From Rikenellaceae bacterium (GTDB taxonomy: Bacteria; Bacteroidota; Bacteroidia; Bacteroidales; Rikenellaceae), in assembly GCA_015060105.1 (NCBI GenBank), contig SUZD01000007.1, forward strand, positions 41,384 to 105,383: a DNA stretch of 64,000 nucleotides, written 5' to 3'. Shown here piece by piece: positions 1 through 8,852 of the stretch (position 1 is its first letter; each line of letters opens with the position of its first letter). A program made the translations under genes and the position numbers. Below the pieces are notes generated by a model. That model had not been told where the DNA came from and did not search any database. It saw nothing but the letters and a program-made list of their open reading frames with translations.

Positions 1-2
1 TG

Positions 3-74
3 ATTGGTAACTATATCGGTTGCAACCTTCCTCGAATATTTATGCAGAAGGATTTAACACAACCTATACAATAA
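3..74 (+). CDS. C-terminal fragment of a gene cut by the window edge
   Basis: One plus-strand frame is open from the window edge to a TAA at 72-74, giving about 23 residues ending in DLTQPIQ. The stop codon runs directly into the A-rich arm of the terminator at 73-106, which is the arrangement expected for the end of a real gene. Too little is visible to name a product. It could instead be chance open frame; the terminator is the main support. Confidence 0.3.
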   Translation: MGNYIGCNLPRIFMQKDLTQPIQ

Positions 75-106
75 AAAAGAGTTGCTCGTCGGAGCAACTC
101 TTTTTT
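73..106. terminator. Bidirectional intrinsic terminator
   Basis: A perfect 9-bp stem (GAGTTGCTC at 79-87 with GAGCAACTC at 92-100) with a 4-base loop is flanked by six A on the left and six T on the right, so it works in both directions. It ends the gene entering from the left and the SGNH hydrolase on the minus strand. Confidence 0.9.
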
Positions 107-122
107 GTATTGCGTAATAGCA

Positions 123-800
123 CTATTTTTTAACGTATTTGTTGATGGTTGTCATCACCAAGTCCTCCATAATGTGGTAAGCACCAATTACGGGGTGAAT
201 ACCGTCGGGGGCGTGCTCTTTCGACATACCGCCATTGCCATTATCCAAAGCAGCGTGGTAATCAACAAAAGGAATCTTATTGGCATCAGCATACTCTTTA
301 ATCATTTTATTGATTGCGATAACGTGCTCGGCAGGTTTAATGTCGGGACGCCAACCTACGCGGTCTGCGGGGAGAATAGCGCACAAAATAACCTTGATTT
401 TATTGACTTTGGCCAACTCAACCATCGAAATAATATTGTCGAGGGTTTGTTGGTAGGTCATCGGGCCTTTGTTTTGTGCTACGTCATTAGTACCAGCCAA
501 AATCACGACTGCTTTGGGATTGAGGTTGATAACGTCGGCACGGAAGCGCAACAACATCTCATACGAGGTCTGTCCACTGATACCACGACCAGCAAAATTG
601 TTCTCGGTGAACCAATCAGCGTGTTTCTCGACCCAGCCTTCGGTAATAGAATCACCCATAAATACCACACGAGGTGCAGTAGTAATAGCCTCATTGGCAG
701 CGGCATAGCGATAGCATTTTGCAAAATCCTTAACAGGTGCTTGTGCGAATGCGCTTACAGACAAAGTGACCGCCAGAATTGTTGATAGAATCTTTTTCAT
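123..800 (-). CDS. Secreted SGNH/GDSL-family esterase or lipase
   Basis: 225 aa, with a signal peptide (MKK, hydrophobic core, AFAQ cleavage region near residue 20), so it acts in the periplasm or outside the cell. The SGNH hydrolase blocks are all visible: GDSIT with nucleophile Ser51, the Gly block GRGISG, the Asn block GTND, and the final DGIHP with Asp199 and His202. The family removes acyl or acetyl groups from carbohydrates or lipids; the substrate cannot be read from sequence. The arrangement resembles the small single-domain esterases that Bacteroidota use for deacetylating glycans, but no polysaccharide genes lie beside it. It is a single-gene unit with its own promoter element and terminator. 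Confidence 0.88.
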   Translation of the reverse strand: MKKILSTILAVTLSVSAFAQAPVKDFAKCYRYAAANEAITTAPRVVFMGDSITEGWVEKHADWFTENNFAGRGISGQTSYEMLLRFRADVINLNPKAVVILAGTNDVAQNKGPMTYQQTLDNIISMVELAKVNKIKVILCAILPADRVGWRPDIKPAEHVIAINKMIKEYADANKIPFVDYHAALDNGNGGMSKEHAPDGIHPVIGAYHIMEDLVMTTINKYVKK

Positions 801-835
801 TGTTATTTGATTTAAGCGTTTATATCAATTGATTA

Positions 836-843
836 CAAAGTTA
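836..843 (-). promoter_or_regulatory. -7 promoter element of the SGNH hydrolase gene
   Basis: Read on the minus strand this is TAACTTTG, a perfect Bacteroidota -7 element (TAnnTTTG), 35 bases before the start codon at 800. An imperfect -33 candidate (TTCG, 862-865) lies 18 bases further upstream. Confidence 0.55.
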
Positions 844-896
844 AGAAAATAAGTTCATTATCGAACTTTTGATTCGATTTATTTGCAACGAAACGA

Positions 897-1946
897 CTAC
901 TTTGCACCCAATAAGAGCCTATTCGCGACGTTGTGCTTGCCTATCAATCTGATGATAAGCAGTGATGTGAAGATAACACACAGACTCTCGATTACGATAA
1001 ATAAGTAATTGGGTGCAGATAGGTGGCGCGTTATGTCGAGTACAATACCATTGAGCAGCATGGTGGATATTATATAAATACCCATTGATTTTTGACCGAC
1101 AGTCAATAGAACGTTATCGTTAATTTTAGAAAGGTTGTATAACTTATAGAGCGAAAGCAGCACAAAGACGCTACCTACAAAGCCAATTGTATAGCGATAA
1201 ACGTTAATGGAAAGTTGCTCCATTATCGGTTTATTGAGAATGGTGTGTCCCGTTTTGTAGATATAAATGTCGTTATTGCTGAAATAGAGCATTAGAAAGA
1301 ATAGTACTCCGGCTGCAAGCACAATGTATTTATTTGTATAAATCTTTTTAGCCCTCTGTTGTACTCCGCTCTTATTGAAGAAGTACCCCATCACAAAGAA
1401 TGGGTACATATATTTATATAGGTGCAGGTTGTAGTTATCCGGAACTACGAACATAATCATAAATAGAAGCACATATATAAATATATTATCCTTGAATAGT
1501 CTGTTTACAGCGACAACTATTAGTGAAATCCAGAATACTGCCCACAAGAACCACAGCGATTTGAAACTTGCAGTTAAATAATACTCTATGGTCGATAATA
1601 TCGACAAATTATCTGTGTGCAGTATGTATAATATTAAAGGTATGACAGCCCAAAGGAAGATGGGAATAATCAGACCTCTGAATTTCGATGCAACGATATC
1701 CTTTGCCGCTTTTCGATCTACTCCGTATGCGAATAGGTAACCACTTATCAACATAAACAGCGGCATATGGAAGCTGTATATGGTTTTGAACAGTATATTA
1801 TCAAAGAAAGCCTCTGTTCGTAAATACACATTACCCGAGCCATATTGGATACAATGTCCCAAAACTACCAATATGATAGCAATGGCCTTGACCAAATCTA
1901 TAAATATGATTCTTTTGTTAGCTGGGTGTGTCATTGGTTTTCTCAT
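897..1946 (-). CDS. Membrane acyltransferase, acyltransferase-3 family
   Basis: About 349 aa with roughly ten hydrophobic segments. The first begins FIDLVKAIAIILVVLGH, the signature of acyltransferase-3 proteins (OafA/WecH/NolL type), where the histidine after the first membrane helix is needed for moving acetyl or other acyl groups onto sugars or lipids. The acceptor is unknown. The open frame extends upstream to a GTG at 2018, but that extension would encode the end of guaA and its terminator hairpin, so I choose ATG 1946 (MRKPMTHP); ATG 1934 is also possible. It follows guaA on the same strand, separated by the terminator at 1955-1987, and no own promoter is obvious. Confidence 0.85.
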   Translation of the reverse strand: MRKPMTHPANKRIIFIDLVKAIAIILVVLGHCIQYGSGNVYLRTEAFFDNILFKTIYSFHMPLFMLISGYLFAYGVDRKAAKDIVASKFRGLIIPIFLWAVIPLILYILHTDNLSILSTIEYYLTASFKSLWFLWAVFWISLIVVAVNRLFKDNIFIYVLLFMIMFVVPDNYNLHLYKYMYPFFVMGYFFNKSGVQQRAKKIYTNKYIVLAAGVLFFLMLYFSNNDIYIYKTGHTILNKPIMEQLSINVYRYTIGFVGSVFVLLSLYKLYNLSKINDNVLLTVGQKSMGIYIISTMLLNGIVLDITRHLSAPNYLFIVIESLCVIFTSLLIIRLIGKHNVANRLLLGAK

Positions 1947-1954
1947 TTTGATAT

Positions 1955-1987
1955 AAATAGCCTCAGCCATTAAGACTGAGGCTATTT
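1955..1987 (-). terminator. Hairpin terminator after guaA
   Basis: A perfect 12-bp stem (1955-1966 with 1976-1987, core AGCCTCAG/CTGAGGCT) with a 9-base loop lies 21 bases past the guaA stop. The A/T ends of the stem provide the short U-tract in either direction. It argues against the upstream start of the acyltransferase gene. Confidence 0.75.
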
Positions 1988-2008
1988 TGAGATATTTTGA
2001 GATGTGGA

Positions 2009-3316
2009 TTACTCCCACTCAATAGTTGCGCTTGGTTTCGGCGACATATCGTAGCATACACGATTGACTGTCTTAACCTCTGCCAAAATACGCTCGGTAA
2101 TCTTCATCAGGATAGGCCACTCAATAGGCTCAATAGTTGCAGTCATTGCGTCGATGGTATTGACCGCACGGATGATAACGGGCCAATCGTACGAACGAGC
2201 ATTATCACGAACACCTACCGATTTGAAATCTGGAACGATGGTGAAATATTGCCAAACTTTCTTATCCAAGCCTGCTTTCTTGAACTCCTCACGCAAAATA
2301 GCGTCCGACTCACGAACAGCTTCCAAACGATCACGAGTGATTGCGCCCAAGCAACGAACGCCCAAACCGGGACCGGGGAAGGGTTGGCGATAAACCATAT
2401 CGTAAGGCAAGCCAAGTTCCACGCCACACTCACGAACCTCATCTTTAAACAACTGACGAAGAGGCTCTACCAACTCGAATTGCAAGTCTTCGGGAAGACC
2501 ACCTACGTTGTGGTGAGATTTTACCATTTTGGCAGTTTTGGTACCACTCTCTACGATGTCGGGGTAGATAGTACCTTGACCAAGGAAGTCGATACCGTCG
2601 AGTTTGCGTGCCTCCTCTTCGAATACACGGATAAACTCACCACCGATAATTTTACGTTTTTGCTCGGGGTCAGCTACATTCTCCAATTTGCTCAAAAAAC
2701 GCTCGGTTGCATCAACATAGATAAGGTTGGCATTGAGTTGATTGCGGAAAATCTCGACAACGTCCTCCGACTCGCCTTTACGCATCAAGCCATGATTAAC
2801 GTGCACACACACCAAGTTATCGCCAATTGCTTTGAGCAATAGTGCCGCAACAACCGACGAATCAACGCCACCAGAAAGGGCAAGCAATACCTTCTTATCA
2901 CCAACTTGACGACGAACCAACTCTATTTGGTCAGCTACAAAGTTGGTCATATTCCAGTTGGCCTCTGCTTTACAAGTGTCGAAAACAAATCCACGAACAG
3001 CCTCTTTAATGGCTTCGATATCATCATTGAATTGAGGGAGTTTAACCTCACACAGTGCTTTGTCGTGACCAGCGGCCATAACAGGAATACCGGTTTGGTA
3101 GATAGCAGCATCAACATCAATAGCAACGCCATCAATAACATTGTTGGGGCCGCCATTGATAATTACGCCTTTCACATTAGGCAGAGCTTTGAGCTCCTCG
3201 ACAGTAATGTCGTGAGGGTAAATTTCACTATATACACCAAGTGCACGGATTGCGCGTGCCAATACGGTGTTCTCGTGACTACCCAAGTCAAGAATGACAA
3301 TCATGTCTTGTTTCAT
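2009..3316 (-). CDS. guaA: GMP synthase with shortened, probably inactive glutaminase domain
   Basis: 435 aa; GuaA is normally about 510-525 aa. The enzyme converts XMP to GMP with ATP and an amide nitrogen. The synthetase part is complete: PP-loop SGGVDSS at 148-154, LRKGE-like segment MRKGE, QGTIYPDIVESG, SHHNVGGLPED, and the dimer domain with RQPFPGPGLGVR and the terminal KPSATIEWE. The N-terminal class I amidotransferase domain starts normally (ILDLGS, INGGPNNV, GIPV), but where the nucleophile motif GICYGMQ should be it reads MAAGHDK, and about 80 residues including the catalytic His/Glu (HPE) are missing, jumping straight to the linker FVFDTCKAE. The frame is intact and the gene ends with its own terminator. 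Inference: it uses free ammonia or a partner glutaminase. It lies 36 bases behind pheT on the same strand. Confidence 0.93.
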   Translation of the reverse strand: MKQDMIVILDLGSHENTVLARAIRALGVYSEIYPHDITVEELKALPNVKGVIINGGPNNVIDGVAIDVDAAIYQTGIPVMAAGHDKALCEVKLPQFNDDIEAIKEAVRGFVFDTCKAEANWNMTNFVADQIELVRRQVGDKKVLLALSGGVDSSVVAALLLKAIGDNLVCVHVNHGLMRKGESEDVVEIFRNQLNANLIYVDATERFLSKLENVADPEQKRKIIGGEFIRVFEEEARKLDGIDFLGQGTIYPDIVESGTKTAKMVKSHHNVGGLPEDLQFELVEPLRQLFKDEVRECGVELGLPYDMVYRQPFPGPGLGVRCLGAITRDRLEAVRESDAILREEFKKAGLDKKVWQYFTIVPDFKSVGVRDNARSYDWPVIIRAVNTIDAMTATIEPIEWPILMKITERILAEVKTVNRVCYDMSPKPSATIEWE

Positions 3317-3352
3317 ATTCGACTATAAATTTAAAGTAAAGTATTTTCTTTA

Positions 3353-5824
3353 TTATGCGCGGATTGTTGCTCCGGCTTGTTTCTCAAACGAGGCGATCAG
3401 TTTCGACATTACATTGTCGATAATCTTATCGTTGAGAGTTTGGGTTTTATCCTCCAAAATGAAGCTCAATGCATAAGACTTCTTGCCCTCGGGAAGTTTG
3501 CCGCCTTCATATACATCGAACAACGAAACTCGTTTGAGGAGTTTGCGCTCGGTTGCAAATGCAATAGAGCGAAGTTTGTCGAAACTGATACTCTTATCGA
3601 CTACCAATGCCAAGTCTCGCTTAACCTCGGGGAATTTAGACAACTCCTCAGCAGTGACTTTGCTCTTCTTGGTCGATTTAATCAGTGCGTCAAAATCAAT
3701 CTCTGCAAAGAAAACCTCATTGCGAACGTCACAACTGGCTGTAATCTTGCCCGAAACAACACCCATCTCAATAAATGGCTTGCCATTGAGTTGATAGCTG
3801 ATTGCTTGATCGAACAAATCCGACGACGATGCCTCGTTGCGGAGTGTATTCAAATCTATGCCGAAACCGCCCAATAAACGCTCAACAATAGCTTTCAGAG
3901 TGAAATAGGTCGATTGCTCGGCTTTACTATTCCACAAAGTTGTCTTATCCATACCTGTTACGGCAATACCCAAACGGTAAATCTCGGAGTAGGGAGCAAG
4001 GCTATTTTCGGCTTGTTGCTCTTGTTTGCTTGCGTCGTAGAAATAGCAGTTGCCAAACTCAAATAATTTGAGGTTACCGTTTTTGCGGTTAGCATTCAGC
4101 GCAACAGCTTCGAGAGCGTTGAAAAGCAGGGTTTGACGCAAAACATTAAGATCTGCACTCAACGGATTGAGGATTTTAACGCAATTCGCTGCGGGGTAAC
4201 TCGACAAACCCTCGTAGTACGACGATTTGGTCAGCGAGTTACTCATAATTTCGCTATAACCGTTAGCGGCCATAAAGTCGGCTGCTTTGTTGATAAGCGA
4301 TGTTCTATTGGGTTTGGGTGCGTATGCCAATGTCGAGTTTACATGCTCCGGAATCTCGATATTATTGTAACCATAGATACGGAGGATATCTTCGATTAGG
4401 TCGGCCTCACGACGTACATCAACACGATATTGAGGAACTGCTACACTCAATACACCATCATTCTCATCCTCAATTGCAACATCAAGTGCAGTGATAATGC
4501 TTTTGATTGTTGTATCGTCAATATCTTTACCAATAAGTTTGCGTGTGCGGTCGAGTGACAACTCGAAACGGAAGGGCTCAAACTCAACGCTTTGGATATC
4601 GATAATATCGCTCGAAATCTCACCACCGGCCAACTCTTTGAAAAGCATAGCGGCGCGTTTCAGTGCATATACTGTAATATTGGGGTCGATACCACGCTCG
4701 AAACGGAACGAGGCGTCGGTGTTAAGTCCGTGACGCTTTGCCGTCTTACGAATACGCACAGGGTTGAAGTATGCACTCTCGATGAACAAGTTGGTGGTAG
4801 TGTCGCTAACTCCGCTAAACTCGCCACCAAATACGCCCGCAATACACATCGGCTTCTCGGCGTCGCAAATCATCAAATCCTCGGCCGAGAGTTTGCGCTC
4901 AACGCCGTCCAATGTTTTGAAAGGAGTACCCTCGGGGCAGGTGCGAACTACAATTTTACCACCTGCAATCTTATCTGCATCGAAAGCATGCAAAGGCTGA
5001 CCCATCTCGTGCAAAATAAAATTGGTAATATCGACCAAGTTATTGTGCGGGTTAAGGCCTATTGCGCGCAGATAGTTCTGCATCCACTCGGGCGAAGGAG
5101 CGATTTTGGCACCTGTAATGGTTACACCTGCATAGCGAGGTGCGCCATCGGTATCCTCGACACTTACGGGGATATTGAGATTATGGTTATCAATAGCGAA
5201 CTCATCAACCGAAGGTGCTTGCAAAGTGCACTCAACGCCATTGGCTTTGAGGTAAGCAGCCAAGTCACGAGCCACGCCATAGTGCGACATCGCATCTGCA
5301 CGGTTGGGCGTAAGTCCGATACCGATTGAATAATCCTCTTGAATATTAAGGTACTCTTTGGCAGGAGTTCCAGGAACAGCCGATGCGTCCAAAACCATAA
5401 TACCATCGTGACCTGTTCCGATACCGAGTTCATCTTCGGCACACAACATACCAAAAGACTCGACTCCACGAATTTTACTCTTCTTGATTTTAAAACCTTC
5501 GGTCTCGCCAATGGGGTACAGCACCGCTCCAATGGTTGCACACATCACTTTCTGTCCGGCAGCTACATTAGGCGCACCGCAGACGATGTTCAATGGCTCA
5601 GACTCTCCAACATTTACTGTTGTGATGTGAAGGTGGTCGGAGTCCGGGTGTTCGGTGCAGGTTAATACTTCGCCTACAACCACGCCGGCCAAACCGCCTT
5701 TAATGGTTTCAATCTTCTCGAAATCTTCAACTTCCAGACCTATATCGGTAAGTATTTCGGCCATTTTCTCTGCCGACAAATCACACGACAGATACTCTTT
5801 CAGCCACTTGTAAGAAACGTTCAT
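3353..5824 (-). CDS. pheT: Phenylalanine-tRNA ligase beta subunit
   Basis: 823 aa, full length for the bacterial form. It begins MNVSYKWLKEYL, followed by the EMAP/OB-type tRNA-binding domain (about 40-155, with HPDSDHL), the B3/B4 editing domain (about 215-395), B5 (about 405-480), the catalytic-like core and the C-terminal ferredoxin-fold anticodon-binding domain (about 730-823, ending in KLIASFEKQAGATIRA). It partners with PheS, which is not in this window, to charge tRNA-Phe. The separate location of pheS and pheT is common in Bacteroidota. guaA follows 36 bases downstream and may share the transcript. Confidence 0.97.
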   Translation of the reverse strand: MNVSYKWLKEYLSCDLSAEKMAEILTDIGLEVEDFEKIETIKGGLAGVVVGEVLTCTEHPDSDHLHITTVNVGESEPLNIVCGAPNVAAGQKVMCATIGAVLYPIGETEGFKIKKSKIRGVESFGMLCAEDELGIGTGHDGIMVLDASAVPGTPAKEYLNIQEDYSIGIGLTPNRADAMSHYGVARDLAAYLKANGVECTLQAPSVDEFAIDNHNLNIPVSVEDTDGAPRYAGVTITGAKIAPSPEWMQNYLRAIGLNPHNNLVDITNFILHEMGQPLHAFDADKIAGGKIVVRTCPEGTPFKTLDGVERKLSAEDLMICDAEKPMCIAGVFGGEFSGVSDTTTNLFIESAYFNPVRIRKTAKRHGLNTDASFRFERGIDPNITVYALKRAAMLFKELAGGEISSDIIDIQSVEFEPFRFELSLDRTRKLIGKDIDDTTIKSIITALDVAIEDENDGVLSVAVPQYRVDVRREADLIEDILRIYGYNNIEIPEHVNSTLAYAPKPNRTSLINKAADFMAANGYSEIMSNSLTKSSYYEGLSSYPAANCVKILNPLSADLNVLRQTLLFNALEAVALNANRKNGNLKLFEFGNCYFYDASKQEQQAENSLAPYSEIYRLGIAVTGMDKTTLWNSKAEQSTYFTLKAIVERLLGGFGIDLNTLRNEASSSDLFDQAISYQLNGKPFIEMGVVSGKITASCDVRNEVFFAEIDFDALIKSTKKSKVTAEELSKFPEVKRDLALVVDKSISFDKLRSIAFATERKLLKRVSLFDVYEGGKLPEGKKSYALSFILEDKTQTLNDKIIDNVMSKLIASFEKQAGATIRA

Positions 5825-5851
5825 TTTATAGAGGTTTATAAAAAATCGCTC

Positions 5852-5859
5852 AAAAATAC
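5852..5859 (-). promoter_or_regulatory. -7 promoter element of pheT
   Basis: On the minus strand this reads TATTTTTG, matching TAnnTTTG, 27 bases before the pheT start codon. No clear -33 TTTG was found at the usual distance. Confidence 0.5.
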
Positions 5860-5948
5860 GATTTTTTGCGGAATATTGTCACCATCAAGCCATATTTTAT
5901 GGTATAAATTTTGTTTTTTTTGGGAACAAACCTAAAAATGCAACCATT

Positions 5949-6557
5949 ATGAATAGCTCAGTCAAAGAAGTGGACAAATTCACTTTGCCCGAATTACCCT
6001 ATGCTCTCGATGCTCTTTATCCTCAAATCAGCGAGGAGACAATGCGTTATCACTATGGCAAACACCACCAAGCCTATGTCAATAATCTGAATACACTGAT
6101 TCACAACACGCCCTACGAGAACTACTCACTCGAAGAGATTGTTCTGCGTTCCGAAGGCTCTATTTTCAACAATGCGGCGCAGGTTTGGAATCACACATTC
6201 TATTTCGAGCAGTTATCTCCATTTCCGCAAGATGTCCCAATGGGTGTTTTGGCCGAAGCCATAGTACGAGATTTCGGTTCGCTCGAAAACCTTAAAAACG
6301 AGATTATAAGAACTGCTACCGCGCTTTTTGGCTCCGGTTGGGTGTGGCTGGCTTGTGACAAACGCGACAGATTAGCAGTCCTTCCGATGCAAAATGCGGG
6401 TAATCCTCTCACTCACGGTATGACCCCGCTATTGGCTGTTGATGTTTGGGAACACGCCTATTATATAGACTATCGCAATCGACGAGCAGACTCCATAGGG
6501 GCGTTGTGGGATAGGATAGATTGGGGGTGCATCGAAAAGCGTATGCCAAAGAACTAA
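5949..6557 (+). CDS. sodB: Superoxide dismutase, iron type (Fe or cambialistic)
   Basis: 202 aa, normal length for the Fe/Mn family; it converts superoxide to oxygen and hydrogen peroxide in the cytoplasm. Metal ligands are visible as His35 (in MRYHYGKHH), His82 (VWNH), Asp165 and His169 (DVWEHAYYIDYRN). Gln78 in FNNAAQ sits where iron enzymes carry the outer-sphere glutamine, which favours Fe or mixed Fe/Mn use, as in other Bacteroidales. The gene diverges from pheT with 124 bases between; no clean TAnnTTTG element was found before it. An inverted repeat follows the stop. Confidence 0.95.
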   Translation: MNSSVKEVDKFTLPELPYALDALYPQISEETMRYHYGKHHQAYVNNLNTLIHNTPYENYSLEEIVLRSEGSIFNNAAQVWNHTFYFEQLSPFPQDVPMGVLAEAIVRDFGSLENLKNEIIRTATALFGSGWVWLACDKRDRLAVLPMQNAGNPLTHGMTPLLAVDVWEHAYYIDYRNRRADSIGALWDRIDWGCIEKRMPKN

Positions 6558-6567
6558 AAGAGAAAAT

Positions 6568-6602
6568 GTAGGGTTGCGAAATGAAATGTTTCGCAACCCT
6601 AC
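6568..6602 (+). terminator. Strong hairpin after sodB
   Basis: A perfect 14-bp stem (6568-6581 with 6589-6602, core GGGTTGCGAA/TTCGCAACCC) with a 7-base loop begins 10 bases past the sodB stop. There is no T-run after it, so it may act as an mRNA 3' stabiliser as much as a classical terminator. Confidence 0.7.
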
Positions 6603-6624
6603 TCATAAAAAAGTGTCGTTAAAT

Positions 6625-6655
6625 TTTGTTTACACAACAAAAGGCCATACTTTTG
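6625..6655 (+). promoter_or_regulatory. Promoter of the AspT-type transporter gene
   Basis: TTTG at 6625-6628, a 19-base spacer, then TACTTTTG at 6648-6655: a complete Bacteroidota sigma-ABfr promoter. The -7 element ends 25 bases before the start codon at 6681, implying a short 5' leader. Confidence 0.85.
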
Positions 6656-6680
6656 CGGTGTTGTTTAAGCACTGACAGTT

Positions 6681-8342
6681 ATGGATTGGCTTTCTACACT
6701 ATTCATAGGAGAGGGTATAGCACACTCCGTATTGACAATCGCGTTGGTGATTGCTATCGGAACCTTTCTTGGAAAACACATCAAATTCAAGGGCATTTCA
6801 CTTGGTATCACTTGGATACTATTTATGGGAATCGTCGCCTCGCATTTCGGAATGCGTATCGACTCAACGCTTCTCACTTTTGCCAAAGAGTTTGGACTTA
6901 TCCTATTCGTATATTCTATCGGTTTGCAAGTAGGACCTAGTTTCTTTTCGTCGTTCAAAAAGGGCGGAATGACACTTGTCGGACTTGGCGCGCTCAATGT
7001 GCTGTTTGCCGTACTTGTTACCATTGCAATACACTACATAACCAAAGAGCCGATGTCCACAATGACGGGTGTAATGTCAGGTGCTGTAACCAACACCCCG
7101 GGTCTTGGTGCCGCACAAACCGTTTTTAGTGATACAATGGGCTACAACGACCCATCTATTGCGAGTGGTTATGCAGTTGCATATCCCATGGGTGTTGTCG
7201 GTGTTATCTTGTCGATGATTATCATTCGTGGCATATTTAAAATCAAACTCGACAAAGAGGATAGAGCCACCTCGACATCATCTCCTGCGGAGCATACAGC
7301 ACGCCTTTCGATTGAGTTTACCAACCCTAATTTCAATGGGCTCAAAGTATCGGAGATTGGCAAATTCATCAATCGTTCGTTTATCATTTCGCGTATTCGT
7401 CACGCCGACAATACTATTCAAATTGCATCGGGAGAGTCACGCCTGACTATTGGCGACAAACTGTTTGTAACAACCAGCGAGGCAGACCAAGAGGCTATTA
7501 CAACACTGCTTGGTAAACCTGCCAAAGATATGAAAGCAGGAGATTGGGTTAAACTCGACAGCCAACTTGTATCTCGCAAAGTTATGATTACCAAAAGCAA
7601 GTTTAATGGTCATACCATTGGCTCATTGCACTTGCGTAATAATTATGGTGTCAATGTTACGCGTGTCTATCGTGCCGGAGTGGATTTGATTGCTTCACCT
7701 GACCTCGAATTGCAATTTGGCGACCGCTTGGTTGTTGTCGGTACCGAAGCAGCGTGTGCATCAGTGGGCGAGCTTATGGGTAACTCGACTAAACAGCTCC
7801 GAGAACCTAACTTGGTAGCGATTTTTGTGGGTGTTGTGTTGGGCGTTATCTTGGGCTCAATTCCTATTGCATTCCCCGGTTTGAGCCAACCTGTTAAACT
7901 TGGTTTGGCTGGTGGACCGCTTATCGTAGCAATCGTAATGAGCCGCTTTGGTCCCCATTTCCGAGTGCGCACCTATACAACTGTTAGTGCAAACCTTATG
8001 TTGCGCGAGATTGGCATTTCGTTATTCCTTGCCTCCGTTGGCTTGGGTGCAGGCGAAACATTTGTTGAATCGATTGTAGCAGGCGGTTATTGGTGGGTAC
8101 TTTATGGCGTATTGATTACTATGATTCCCGTTATAATTGTGGGCGTACTATCCCGTTGGGTGTTGAAACTCAACTACTACTCGATTATCGGTATGTTAGC
8201 AGGTAGCAACTGTAACCCCATTGCCTTGGCCTATGCCAACTCGCTGAGCAGCAACGATGCTTCGTCGGTAAGTTACTCTACGGTCTATCCGTTTGCGATG
8301 TTCCTGCGGGTTTTGGTAGCACAGTTGTTGGTGCTTATGTAA
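6681..8342 (+). CDS. AspT/YidE-type membrane exchanger with two RCK_C domains
   Basis: 553 aa. The architecture is that of the aspartate:alanine exchanger family (AspT, with the YidE/YbjL duplication): about five membrane helices at the N terminus (residues 15-180), a cytoplasmic middle with two TrkA-C (RCK_C) domains (about 205-290 and 295-375), then a second set of about five helices (385-553). The duplicated membrane halves share motifs such as GAVTNTPGLGAAQ (first half) and LAGSNCNPIALAYA (second half). Family members exchange small carboxylates or amino acids; this one's substrate is not known. It is a single-gene unit with a consensus promoter and its own terminator. Confidence 0.88.
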   Translation: MDWLSTLFIGEGIAHSVLTIALVIAIGTFLGKHIKFKGISLGITWILFMGIVASHFGMRIDSTLLTFAKEFGLILFVYSIGLQVGPSFFSSFKKGGMTLVGLGALNVLFAVLVTIAIHYITKEPMSTMTGVMSGAVTNTPGLGAAQTVFSDTMGYNDPSIASGYAVAYPMGVVGVILSMIIIRGIFKIKLDKEDRATSTSSPAEHTARLSIEFTNPNFNGLKVSEIGKFINRSFIISRIRHADNTIQIASGESRLTIGDKLFVTTSEADQEAITTLLGKPAKDMKAGDWVKLDSQLVSRKVMITKSKFNGHTIGSLHLRNNYGVNVTRVYRAGVDLIASPDLELQFGDRLVVVGTEAACASVGELMGNSTKQLREPNLVAIFVGVVLGVILGSIPIAFPGLSQPVKLGLAGGPLIVAIVMSRFGPHFRVRTYTTVSANLMLREIGISLFLASVGLGAGETFVESIVAGGYWWVLYGVLITMIPVIIVGVLSRWVLKLNYYSIIGMLAGSNCNPIALAYANSLSSNDASSVSYSTVYPFAMFLRVLVAQLLVLM

Positions 8343-8343
8343 T

Positions 8344-8373
8344 AAAAAAGCGACGAGTTTTCGTCGCTTTTTT
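8344..8373. terminator. Bidirectional terminator between the exchanger gene and folA
   Basis: Stem GCGACGA/TCGTCGC (8350-8356 with 8361-8367), loop GTTT, flanked by six A and six T. It serves the plus-strand exchanger gene and the minus-strand folA operon; the folA stop codon lies at its edge. Confidence 0.92.
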
Positions 8374-8852
8374 TATTTCCTCGTGTAATTTACAAACCTA
8401 AATGGGTGTTCAAATTTCTCTCCTCGCTTAAACGTTTCGGAAGATATCTCTTTCCACTCTGCGCCAATCTCGGGGAAATAGGTGTCGCCCTTGTATTCGG
8501 CATCAACATAAGTGATATATAACTTATCGGCCAACGGCATCGCTTGACGATAAATCTCGCCGCCACCAATCACAAATGCCTCATCTTCGTCGGCGCACAT
8601 TGCCAAAGCCGCTTGCAGTGACTCTGCTCGAAGACAACCCTCGGCGCTCCATTCGGCATTACGTGTAATAACGATATTCTTACGATTGGGTAGAGCTCTA
8701 CCGATAGAGTCAAATGTTTTACGGCCCATTATAACGGTATGGCCCGAAGTTATCTGTTTGAAATGACGCAAATCCTCCGAGATGTGCCACAACAGATCAC
8801 CACCGCCACCAATCACGCCACCTTGGGCGACTGCTACAATTATCGAAATCAT
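8373..8852 (-). CDS. folA: Dihydrofolate reductase
   Basis: 159 aa, standard length. It reduces dihydrofolate to tetrahydrofolate with NADPH. Visible features are the N-terminal strand [14 protein letters not shown] with the Met20-type loop [14 protein letters not shown], the acidic catalytic residue region (SEDLRHFK), the NADPH-binding [11 protein letters not shown], and [22 protein letters not shown]. The start overlaps the end of thyA by 4 bases (ATGA), so the two are translationally coupled, which fits their function: thymidylate synthase oxidises the folate cofactor that this enzyme regenerates. It is the last gene of the four-gene operon that starts at 11542. Confidence 0.97.
   Translation of the reverse strand: MISIIVAVAQGGVIGGGGDLLWHISEDLRHFKQITSGHTVIMGRKTFDSIGRALPNRKNIVITRNAEWSAEGCLRAESLQAALAMCADEDEAFVIGGGEIYRQAMPLADKLYITYVDAEYKGDTYFPEIGAEWKEISSETFKRGEKFEHPFRFVNYTRK

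Noticed and set aside
105..785. Plus-strand 226-codon open frame opposite the SGNH hydrolase gene
   Set aside because: It mirrors the minus-strand coding frame, which has a signal peptide and all catalytic motifs.
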